Assembly: GCF_001949145.1 (NCBI RefSeq)
Contig: NW_019091535.1
Span: forward strand, 588,764-599,449
Origin: Acanthaster planci
Taxonomy: Eukaryota > Echinodermata > Asteroidea > Valvatida > Acanthasteridae
DNA length: 10,686 nucleotides
Direction: 5' to 3'
Shown here: positions 1-10,100 of the stretch, one piece after another
How positions within the stretch are numbered: the first letter of the stretch is position 1
Layout of the letters: the number at the start of each line of letters is the position of its first letter
Translations under genes and position numbers: made by a program
The notes under the pieces: model-generated
The model's input: the letters and a program-made list of their open reading frames with translations, nothing else
Told to the model about the DNA's origin: nothing
Database searches by the model: none

Positions 1-335
1 GTCTTTTTTCCAGGTTACATATAGTAAGTCGACATCGCGAGATATTTTATGACACCAAGCCTGCTTCCAGAGTTGCCTGTATCGACTTGGCGAGATAATT
101 TATGTTATTAAGTCGACTTCCTAATTCAAGTAAGTCAACTTGGCGAGATAATTTATGTCATCAAGTCTACTTCCAGAACTCGGTATGTCGTCAAGGAGAG
201 GTAATTTTTGTTGTCAAGTCTACTTCCGGATTTGACTTGTGTCAACTTGGCCGCGAGATAAGTTAAATACTCAAGTCGAATTCCTAATTCTTGTAAGTCA
301 ACTTGGCGAGAAAATACGCTGCATGTCACGTTCAC
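1..335 (-). repeat. Left half of a head-to-head ~53-bp repeat array
   Basis: At least six degenerate units run off the left edge of the window. The landmark GCGAGATA or its variants occurs near 37, 90, 143, 196, 253 and 306, a spacing of about 53 bp. Each unit also carries AAGTCGACTT-like decamers, which are self-palindromes, separated by a short AATT-containing spacer. The orientation is the reverse of the array at 376-905, where the same landmark reads TATCTCGC. No reading frame is maintained. This is satellite or minisatellite DNA of unknown family. Confidence 0.85.
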
Positions 336-376
336 TTATGAATACTAGTTAGTTCATGCCTGCATGTTTTACACTT
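320..376. repeat. Symmetry centre between the two arrays
   Basis: The orientation of the ~53-bp units flips here. The centre lies at the palindrome ACTAGT (344-349). It is flanked by ATGAA on the left and TTCAT on the right, then by GCATG on both sides, giving an imperfect extended dyad. The nearest repeat landmarks (306 on the left, 391-396 on the right) are roughly equidistant from it. Confidence 0.6.
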
Positions 377-905
377 GATGACATGGAATATCTCGCCAAG
401 TTGACTTACTAGAATTATGAAGTCAACTTGCAACATAATTTATATCGCCAAGTCCACACAGTGAATTTTAGAAGCAGACTTGGTGACATAAATTATCTCG
501 CGAAGTCGACTTACTAGAATTAGGAAGTCGACTCACTGACATAGATTATCTTTTCAAGTCGACCTACCAGAATTAGGAACTTGGATTGTCTACATAAATT
601 TTCTTGCCAAGTCGTCTTCCCACAATTGTAAAGTCGACTTGACAATATAAATTATCTCGCCGAGTTGACATCACGAATTCCAAAAGCAGTCTTGATGACG
701 TAAGTTATCTCGCCAAGACGTCTCGCCAATTAAGGGAGTCGACTTAACTACATAAATAATCTCACCAAGTCGACATAGGGAATTCCGAAAGTAGACTTGA
801 TGTCATGAAATATCTCCCAAGTCGACTTACTATAATTTGGAAGTCGACTTGACTACATCATTTATCTTGTTAAATCGACTAAATACACTTTATATGAAAA
901 ATTAT
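376..905 (+). repeat. Right half of the ~53-bp repeat array
   Basis: Ten degenerate units. TATCTCGCC or its variants starts near 391, 443, 496, 549, 602, 655, 708, 760, 813 and 865, a mean period of about 52.7 bp. Well-preserved units carry AAGTCGACTT, a ~12-bp AATT-containing spacer, then AAGTCGACTT again. Each unit can therefore fold on itself, and each decamer is its own reverse complement with a SalI-type GTCGAC core. The array stops about 30 bp before the first TATA box of the gene downstream. Confidence 0.85.
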
Positions 906-934
906 CTCGGTATCTGAACAAGTCGGATGGCACT

Positions 935-940
935 TATAAA
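935..940 (+). promoter_or_regulatory. TATA box candidate, distal
   Basis: TATAAA just beyond the repeat array. Initiation about 30 bp downstream would give a leader containing an out-of-frame ATG at 994. That makes this box less attractive than the one at 997, although both could be used. Confidence 0.35.
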
Positions 941-961
941 GCTCCGTAGTAAAATTATTTC

Positions 962-976
962 GGAACTTTCCAGAAA
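962..976 (+). promoter_or_regulatory. Heat-shock-type element (three inverted nGAAn units)
   Basis: The sequence reads GGAAC TTTCC AGAAA, three perfect alternating nGAAn/nTTCn pentamers, followed by a weaker fourth and fifth unit (CTTTA TTTCC). This is the trimeric site known to bind HSF. It ends 20 bp before the proximal TATA box. The same bases also loosely fit a Rel/NF-kappaB half-palindrome (GGAACTTTCC). The motif is visible in the sequence; heat or stress inducibility is inference. Confidence 0.5.
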
Positions 977-996
977 CTTTATTTCCCATAATAATG

Positions 997-1030
997 TATA
1001 AACGCACAGAACAAACGCCCACGCCCATAG
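997..1030 (+). promoter_or_regulatory. Proximal TATA box and probable start site
   Basis: TATAAA at 997-1002, with a CCCATAG initiator-like sequence whose A at 1026 lies about 29 bp downstream. The leader from there to 1111 contains no ATG, so the ATG at 1112 would be the first in the transcript. The leader length of about 86 nt is ordinary. Confidence 0.5.
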
Positions 1031-1111
1031 AGCTACAAGATCTACCTAGCAGTCCATATAGCTGTCGAAGTTGAGTCGAGGTTGGCAAAAAAAGACTACG
1101 TTTGGCACATC

Positions 1112-1147
1112 ATGGGTACGGATCGTACGTTTGTGGCATTGGCCATG
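1112..1147 (+). CDS. Coding exon 1: start codon and first half of signal peptide
   Basis: Encodes MGTDRTFVALAM. The ATG context, ACATCATGG, has A at -3 and G at +4, a strong initiation context. The donor ATG|GTGAGT at 1148 is near-consensus and leaves phase 0. Read through into the intron the frame gives nothing sensible. Joined to 4834 it gives an n-region with Arg5 followed by an unbroken hydrophobic stretch from Phe7 to Val23. The exon lies about 86 nt downstream of the inferred start site. Confidence 0.6.
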
Positions 1148-4100
1148 GTGAGTAGATTTGGTTGTAAACTACAAAAAGACTATAATGAGTATGTGGGCCT
1201 AGGCTTGAATGATTTTACTTCAGTAGGGCCTAGGCCTACTTCCCAAATTTTGGCCTTTTTCTGCACCAGTATGAGGATACGGGCGACGCACGACGGAAAA
1301 TTGCATGTTTGGAGCTAGCCCCACTAGCACTACTACTGTGGCACGGATGGATCGGGAGTGAGATTCCGTGCCACACTAGTGGGGCCATTTTGGAGCTGGT
1401 AAATGGCAGAATTGAGACACAACAAAAAACAAAAGGCGACAAACGATATGGAATTCCATACACGGATGATGGGGTGTCTTGGTGGGGGGTGGGGCATTGG
1501 CAGATGTAGCCCCACAAATACATGTACGGCTGTGGTGGCTCTTTTTTAGTTTTACAATCTGTCTCTTATCTGTCGCGACCACAGCCCTACTTCAACAGTT
1601 CAAGGCATGTCTTAAATGCCTGAAATCCAAACTGCAGGATATCTTCTGAAATGAGAATGACTCAACAATTTTACTTTACACTGGCATATTCCTCAAAGTT
1701 AGGGCTTTTATATGAGCACCCTAAAGCTTTCCAAAAACAAGATTTTCTGATGTATGGTGCCTTGAAAAAACGACCTGTAGTATTACATTACAAAAGTAGC
1801 CATTTTGAAAAACCATCCCTCTGCAAAATGGGTCAAATAGTGCCACTTTCAAACCCGATTGCATCCAAATTGCTCAGAATTGGAAGCCCTGAGTCCGGCC
1901 CAGAGGTCCAGTCTCATATTTCTTCAATTCCCCAGTTCCATGGCTCTCAGGACCCTCTAATATAGAATATTTTGAGTCTATAACTTTTATTAATGAGCTC
2001 GGCGGACATATTTCTGGCCTAAATACGAGGGTGCACCCTTTCGTTTTTCAAAATGGCACCGCCCGTGGTCAGCATGTAATACTACAGGCCGGGTTTTTTC
2101 AAGGTACCATACGTCGGAAAATTCATGATTTTGGAAAACTTTAGGGTGCTCGTATGAAAGTCCAAACTGAGGAATACGCCAGTGTACGTAACATCGTTGA
2201 GTCATTCTCATTTCAGAAGACATTTAGGATTCAAAGTTTGTGACAATCGTGCAGTTTGGATTTCAGGCATTTAAGACATGCCTTGAAGTAGGGCTGTGGT
2301 GGCGACAGATAAGAGAGGTTCTAAAAGAGAGCCCTATTTGTGGGGCTTAGGCAGATGGAGAAGGGAATTTTTAAAAAATGGGGGAGGGGCTTTGAAAACC
2401 ATAAAAAGGGGGTTCATTACCTTCAGCATCATGTCCCTATTATAAGGGAACAAATTTTACCTTTTCGAAATAACTTATCAAAACGGGTTGTTGGTGAAGT
2501 CCACTTTTATGTCGGAAAGAAAAGAGAACAAGGCTTTTGGTTTTGAGGGAAATTTTTTGGGTTAAACGGCAGTGTACCGCGAAGAGCTGTGAATGACAAA
2601 TAAGCGAATGCAGTCTGGTTCCCTGACCTGGGGATGGAGATTTGTTTTGATGAATCCAAATGCCTGAGTCAGGTAACCAGACGAAAAAGAAAATGGTGTG
2701 ATTTGACTGAGTGGTTGTCTTTTGCCAATCTCTGGTTAGAATTTGAAGTTTTCTTGCTTAAATGTTGTAACGTCTCTCTTACGGTAGGGAGGCATTATCA
2801 TAAAGAATGAGAGTCATTGGATTGACTTATACACACACTACTGTTCTATTCTGAAGAATTATTATTCACATCTTCTCCTTGTTTACAATGAGACTCTTTT
2901 GCTAGTTTTTCAAAAGCAAAATGGTATCTTCAGATAGAAATCTTTGCATCGTTTTGTAGCTTGTTAGACACTCTTTCAGCTGATATAAATTTGCTTTGTG
3001 AGGAACTTGCTTTGAGACAATACCTCAAAAATAAAGAAAAAAAAATCACAGTCACTTTAATTCAAATTCAAAGAACGTTAAAGGGAAGTGAAAGGAAGTC
3101 ACACGAGGTCCTTTCTTCGTGTCCCCCTTCCTTTCCTGTTATGTTGCAATGAAATACAAATGCATGATGATCTCACTTCCAAACCGAGGTGATCATCTCT
3201 TTAAAATGATCACAGCATTTTTGAAAAACTGCGGTAGCCACAGGGTGCCTGCTCATTCCAGAAATAACTGTCAGTAGACAATGTGGTAGAGGGCGCCATC
3301 ATTCACAGAGATCAGTCATAATGCGCTTTTGCCCATGCATCCATTGCAAAAATGTCTTTCTGTAGCCAAATTGAAAACCCATGAGGACTCTAAATGAGTC
3401 CCAAAGCCTTGATAAATTGTTTAAATTGATGTGAGTGAAAATAATTTGATAGTATTCACTGATGTCTGGGTCAGGTCGGGTTTTAAACCACTGTACCGTC
3501 TTCATTCACAGCTCTTCGTCACATCATTTTAAGCTGCCGTTTTACCTCATACTATCCCTCAAAATCCAAAGCCCTTTCCTCTTTTCTTTCTGATATGAAA
3601 GAGGACATCTCGGCTAACTTAAAATTTAGGTGAGTTGTTTTGAAAAAGTAGACTTGTTTCTTTATTTTGGGAACTGGGTCCTAATGGTAATGAACGCCAA
3701 AAAAAGGGCGTCCCTGCTTTCCCCTTTCTCTTCATGGTCTTGGTCTCCTCACTTCTTTCTCTCCTCAGTGCCCACTTCCTGAACAGTAAGGTACATGAAC
3801 TACCACCTCTCTGCACTCTACCTTGAGAACTCAAAGTCACTACCCTGTCATATTCTGTGTGACTTGGAGCCAACAAGGTTTACATCGTGTCGTAATGCTA
3901 TAGGGTTGTGGAATCGAATTTTTGTGGTGAAATGGTTCACATGTATAAGAAAGCTATTGAATCAAATTTTCCCCTGTCAGCAAAGCTCATTAATCTATAC
4001 CTATTAAAAAGCGAGATAAGAAAGTTTCAGAGCATGAGATGGAATATATTTTAAATAAAAAATGAGATTTTTGCGCACCAATTTCTCGCTTCCGTTGACT

Positions 4101-7100
4101 GATGCTCTGTTCATGCCATTCGTGTTTATCAGACTGCACTTGCATGGAGCCCACCAATGACCGTGCTTGCTCCGCATCTCGGTTCGACTATTTCCTGTAG
4201 CGGGGGGGGGGGATTTTTAAGTCTCGCAATCGGTCACCGCTACATGTATGCAGCACAGCACATGTTGCACCAGGATGGTCCTCACCCCCCCCCATTTGCT
4301 ACATGGTCACCATGACAACCTTTTTTCCATGGATAAGGCCCTACTGTAGGTGCGTGCACGATGTGCAAGAGAATACTTGGTCACGAGCGTGCAGCATTTG
4401 AAATACGTGCGCAATAGACTTTACGTTTATGTATATTCATCCTGAGCATGCTGAGTAGCCAGTCAGCCTCATTTTTGTATTCTACACGACCAGGGGCAGT
4501 GGAGGAACGCGCACACAGCCCATGGAGTCGAGGTTGGGGAAACAATCAACCTCTTTCCCATGGATATGATCTTGCTGTGCCATGTTGGTTCCCACTGTGC
4601 CTTGGGCCATTTCAACTCCTGGTGTTAGAAGATTTACAATGTAGATACAATATGCGCAGAGGTTCGCAAATGTTTGCCCAGTGATATGACATACGAGGGG
4701 CCAAGGGTACAGCAAGATGAGTCTTTGTGCCACATTTGTGGACATAATAATACACATATTTATATTTATACCCTTCATCATTTCATGAGGTGACAAATTG
4801 AGTGTTCGAATTGGATTTATATATACTGTCCAGGTATTTCTGTCAGTGCTAGTGCTAGTGCTAGTGGAGGGCAGAAGCCTCGGCACACCCTCGCCGTGGA
4901 CAGAAAGTAGTGAAGAACTAGATGCAGTCACACATGTAAGTACACGTACATGACCACATATTTGTTGCAACTAGCGGCGCCTTTCCATAGGTATTTTTTG
5001 GGGGTGCGTTGGATGAAATTGCCAGTGGCTCACTTCCAACATTGGGCGTAAAATTTGTTTTCGAGTTTCACTTCAAGTCACCTGATCAACTTTTTATAAC
5101 TGTGCTACCTGGCAATTTTTTATGAAGTTCAAAATTTTAACAGATTATGAAAAGAGTAGGTATATATCTATACAGGAAAAATGTGTTTAAAATGTTAATT
5201 TGATTTTTATAAAAATGAAGCTCAAAATACATGTACTTACGATTGTCGATGAATGTGAGAATACACACGGATCACCAAACCCAACTCAGACTTGTGTAGG
5301 TCAGTATAGTTTTGCCCCCCCCCCACACAAGTATTGCAATAGTGGCATACATATGCATAACTGACATCCGGAATGGTTACACTTTGATGAAGTTTGTTGA
5401 TGTATTTGTATGTGTCGTCTTTAATGAGAATAAGCTCGGATCAGGGCATAGCACAGCTTTCCATGGAGGTCCTTAGATTTGCAACGTGAGTCGAAGGTGT
5501 GTAAGGGCACCTCAGGCAGCGGCCAAGCAAGTGAGTTCATTTTCAGTCTTATTTTCTTCTGAAGCCACCGCCAGTCAAGCCCACTGGACGCGAGGACCAT
5601 CACGTAGCTGGACTTGGCGACCCGGAAACGTTGGGACCTGATGTAAGTTGGCACTGAAGAGCACCCTCTGACCATGCTGACAGTAGATAAATATATTACA
5701 TGTGTACAAACATCTCATGATTTGAGGGCAGACTGTCCATGATTAGCTTTCCTACAGTAGGTACTCACACTGGACCAAAATTGGACATGAGTTCCTGACG
5801 TGAAGCCGAGGGAATTTGTTGCTTACTTCCAAAGTGGTTTCGGGGGACAGTTTAGTATGCTTTTTGACTTGTGTGGGGATCCTAATGTGTGCACCTGCTT
5901 ACAGAAAAAATGGTGACTGGCATGTGATGAAGTATGATTCAGTGAGAGCTTGACACTCATCGATATGCGTAAGTATGATGGTAATTTACTTTTCTTACGT
6001 TGATGAAGCATCATGCTAGTGAAGAGAGTGGTTACATTGGGCCCTTTGTTTCATGGGAATCTGGATCGCAGTGTTGTTTTGGAGTCTGTCACAAGTCTTT
6101 GTAAGTCCATCACAGGTCATTCAGTCTCAAGCGATTCAAATGAAGTGTGACAAAAGCATTCGTTTGTCATTCACCCTGTTACTTGTGAATGGCTTTGTGA
6201 AGGGACTTGTGACTGGACTTTTGAAGGAACTTGCGGGAGGACTTGTGATGGACTCGACTCCAACACTGCCAGATTGTGATTGGTGATCTGATGTTAGTTC
6301 ACGGACACCTAGACACCGGCCAATGAATAGAGTGAACCAGCTTCGAGATCACTGATCCATGTCCTGATCCGTGTGAAACAAACAGGCCCCTTGTGTAAAC
6401 CATAAAGTGCTCTTGGTTCCATATTAAACCTTAATCCTAAAAGGAAAGTGGGGCGGATTCATAGTACATCAGTATTCAAACATTCCATAGTCAACTTGTC
6501 AAGTTCATTTGCAGATGGAGCACGCCACTGCTAACATGGGTGGGATTTTTCAGGGGTAAGCTTTCTCAGCTTTCTACCCGATTTCAGCTGTTATTTGTTT
6601 TGAATTTCCGCTTTGTTCCCTCTCTGGCTGTGTACAAAAGTAGAGGAGATTTTCACAGTGCAGCTTTTTTACACCTTTGTATCATTGGTCAATCTCACCC
6701 ACATTTTTGATTTGATTAACTTTAAGTCTGATATATGTCTGTGATTTGTTCAAGACATGTATAGTAATCATTGGGAATTGGCCAATTTCTTAATATTGCT
6801 GCTAGGAAAGGCAGAGATCTTTATTCGACAGAGGTCAAGAATGAAAAAAGAACTTTGAGGTGATATTTATTTAGCCTTGCTGCCCCATCCACCTGGCATC
6901 TTGATTCGTTTATTTGTGGCTTGATGGGTATTCCATTGTAACTGCATCCACAGCCACAGAGCATGTCAACTCTGAGTGCACCTCTTCACATTTGTCCATG
7001 GAATCATACAAGCAGGTCACCTGTAATTCCTGCCTCCCGCTCGTCAAATCCTATGCCACTGCATGGTAACACTAGACAGTCACTCCAACCCCTGGAGCAA

Positions 7101-10100
7101 TCCCTGTGTACATGTATCACCACTCATCAAATCCAAACACCATTTCATCCTCAGTGTTGCATTGAATCCGCCAAAACCAACTGCTGGAACAGGGTTTGCG
7201 TTAAATAAACTTCATAAAAATCTCCTTCAAAAAATTAAGTGTAGAATGAGTACCTCATGTTTATTCAGATAATCTGAAAATAAGCAAAATATGTAGATTG
7301 ACTCACACATGCACTTCACTGAGCGTTTGTGGTACCACACATGCTGTGATTTGAAAGGGTCCGTGCCGTGCAGTTTTACTACATGTAGATGCCCTTGGAA
7401 ATGCACGTTTGTGTTTCATTAATCTCTGTTTTCTGTTTTTGTTTGCTTTTTCAAAGGATCTTTTGTTGTCGTTTTTGTTTCTTTTATGCCTTGTTCCATA
7501 TTCATGTAGAAACATACCGGCATGATGTTCCCCTGTGAGTGAAGACCTCAATTTGTGCACTTAAAACTCTATTTTTTTACAATTTTGGTGTCCTTATTTC
7601 TTTGATGATTTATTGTTGTGTAAGAACTTGGCAATAAGCCAACGAACAAACTTACACATATTTCAGGAATGGTATCAGTGAACAAATTTGGGGCTCATTT
7701 TCACAAATTAACCAACCCCCCCCACAACAAAACGGTATCTTCCCGCGAGGGCGCTGTTGTACAGAAAAGCATGAACAATGTTGAACGGGTAAAAAGGCTG
7801 ACCGTTCAATACTCTTCATCCACAAAAGAGGTGAAGTAGTTTTCATACATGGAGGATGAAGGGGCACAAAAAGTGGGATGAGAAAAACTCATCACTGGGA
7901 CCCTCAAGGCCTCTATGGAGGGGGGCACACGTTACATACATGTAGGTACATGTGGAGACCATGCTATTAGCGTATTGGAGGTACATGTATGGTGGACAAA
8001 GTAGGAGGGCGCTATTTGGTTCGTGTAAATTCATTTGTGTTTACTCCAATTCCACCCACTGCAAATAGCAACCTCTTCTAGCGTCTGCTGTGCTTCAAAA
8101 AGCCACTGCAACCAATGTTCCTTATTTCTTTGAGTCCACAAACTAGTTCTTGTTTTAGGAAATTTCCATCAATGTTTGCCTTTCTGTCACCAGGGCACCT
8201 TGCCTTTTGGCCATAAACTTCTTTATTTATTCTCTGCATGCTTTGTCTGCAAACAATAACTCTGTATGTAGCAGGAACTCTGACGTATTTGTTTATGTAC
8301 AAATGTGGTTTTATGCAAAGCTTCCAGAATTTTGGTTTGGTCTGGGAAAAGTGTTGTCATTTGCATGTCCAATCAGCTTTTGAAACTCGGTAGATTTGGG
8401 CCCTGTTTGTTTCACACCAGTGTGGATCCGGATCGGTGATCTATCAATGGTTCACAGACACCCGAATCAATCAGCAGCATTCAGATCACTGTTTGAGAAC
8501 TGTATCCCGGTGAAACAAGCATGTCCTTAGAATGCTTGCATGTAGCATTTAGATCTGTAGTAATTTGAAGGTACAATTCTGAAGAGTTCTATTCATTTTT
8601 TTGGTGTTTTTGGAGGATAAATTAATCCTGAAAGAGTGTGTGGGGAGGGGGGGTTCAGCGCCCTCTCTCAACTTTTCTGCCCCATACGACTGCAATGCAT
8701 TATTTCATGTGCTGAGCTTTGAGGAGTTTTTTTTTCTTTTAACATAAACATAATGCAGTCATTTTGGCACCAATCTTTTTGGGGAAAAAAAAAAGGGATA
8801 TGGAATTCTCACCCAGTGCACATTTTCTAAGAGAGTTGAGGCAGAAATGCATACTTTTTGTACTGACTCAGTTTGTGGGCCAATGCGTACATGTATGAGG
8901 CCATGAAATTCAAACGGCCATCAATCAAATCGCCATGTCAGATCAAATTGAAAGGTCACATGATAGTGAGTATCCTCACTTGCATGCTTAGTTTCAAAAT
9001 GATCTATTATGGGACCACCAAGATCTTGGGATGGCTGTGGGATGGTCCCCAAAACCCAGGCCTGTTAGGGTTACTAATTTTGCACTGCATGAGTTAACAT
9101 TTTTATGTCCACTTCTACATTTTCACATTTTATATTCAACACAAGCATACATGTTCATGCATGTCCTCTTGCAACTAGTTGATTTCAATGGATTAATTGT
9201 TTTTAGAGCTTTCTTGAAATTTTGAATTTTCGAAAATATCAAGATTGATTGAATCTGTTTGTTATACTTATTAACATTTCCATCAAGTGCTAAGTAATTT
9301 GCTCAATGATTTGTGACCGGTAGTTTTCATTTAAACTCCAGCCACCCAATTTTATCCAAAGTTGTGATATTTGTTGATATATCAAGAGTTTGAATCAGCC
9401 AGTTAATTACTTTGCAAGCTTGGTGGTTGCATTGAAAAGACTCATTGGACTGGTAAACAGATGATTGTTGGTTCAGGTTCCACTCATGGTCGGATCCAGA
9501 CCGAATTTTTTTAGGGGGGAGAGCAAAACAAGTAGGCAGCATCCCTGGTGCACTTTTGCGTTAACTGATCGCACCAGTCACAGTTAAGCAGCTGGTTAGA
9601 AAAATTTTTAGAACAAAATAGCTCTGTCCATACAAAAAACCTCCATATAATATCTTAATTTTAATAATAGAAAAAACCCTTCTTCGGGGGAGGGGGGGCC
9701 ACAGGATCGGCCCTTTGTCCCACTTGACCCAGCTTGTGGGATGTTTTGTTGCCAACACACCATTGATGGAGACTTCAACCAAGATTGAATAGTTTGGGAA
9801 ATAGGCAGTCATTCGTACAAACATGTTGACTTTTTGGGTTGTTTCGGTCACCAGGTTGATCAGTGCCTATGGAACGAGCGCAACAGCGGACTCCTCACTT
9901 ACGACCACCCTGATGCCAGAAGTATTGGCATGCACTGTGTCAAATGTGACATGTGCAAAAGTGGAAAAATTGTTGAAACTCATTGCTCATGCACTAACTC
10001 ATCAATCAAGACAAAGTGAGTGACACTTTACTCATTTGTGTGCCACCCTTGTGTGTTAAAATTACTCCCATAATGTTGCCTATGTAGAAAGGTCTTGACT

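Larger units (their letters stand above)
2401..3706. mobile_element. Fold-back element 2 in intron 1
   Basis: Arms at about 2401-2597 and 3501-3706 are inverted copies, more diverged than element 1. Shared blocks include GGTTCATTACC, GAAAGAAAAGAG, GGTTTTGAGGG or GGATTTTGAGGG, AAACGGCAG and CGAAGAGCTGTGAATGA. The loop of about 900 bp has no coding signal and contains two smaller hairpins. The left arm starts about 50 bp after element 1 ends. Both elements are non-autonomous and of unknown family. Confidence 0.72.
6556..8871 (+). other. Intron 6 (2.3 kb)
   Basis: Apart from the possible alternative exon and the second MITE copy, no gene is visible. It holds four TACATGTA octamers (7109, 7380, 7937, 7982), three of the four GAGGGCGCY motifs (7747 and 8005 on the plus strand, 8657 on the minus strand), and C or G runs near 7716 and 8642. 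Short open frames on both strands show no protein-like features. Confidence 0.55.

Noticed and set aside
1-905. Regular repeats resembling a CRISPR array
   Set aside because: Units are degenerate throughout with no distinct unique spacers, orientation flips midway, and the surrounding DNA is clearly animal.
1471-1496. Possible G-quadruplex
   Set aside because: The G runs are separated by one long loop and one run has only two Gs; a stable four-tract structure is doubtful.
3589-3634. ATG frame with strong donor TTTAG|GTGAGT
   Set aside because: It lies in the right arm of fold-back element 2, ends in phase 2, and would give exon 2 the wrong frame.
4482-4970. 162-codon minus-strand open frame, the longest in the window
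   Set aside because: Its Ser-Thr run is just the microsatellite read backwards, the rest has no domain pattern, and the plus strand here holds an exon with good borders and a signal-peptide core.
4991-5131. 47-codon frame open in phase 0 after CCATAG, directly following exon 2
   Set aside because: It would need a 55-bp intron and ends in a stop with no good donor, so it would truncate the protein.
5421-5675. 84-codon minus-strand open frame
   Set aside because: No recognisable domain and no good minus-strand splice borders; plus-strand donors at 5486 and 5643 fall inside it.
6053-6286. 77-codon frame that starts like a signal peptide
   Set aside because: It lies wholly inside the MITE and its nested hairpin; its hydrophobic look comes from repeated ACTTGTGA-type motifs.
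9855-10015. Assignment of exon 8 to the TNF-receptor superfamily
   Set aside because: Only the CxxCxxCxxG...C part fits. The expected later cysteines and any membrane or death-domain segment are missing.
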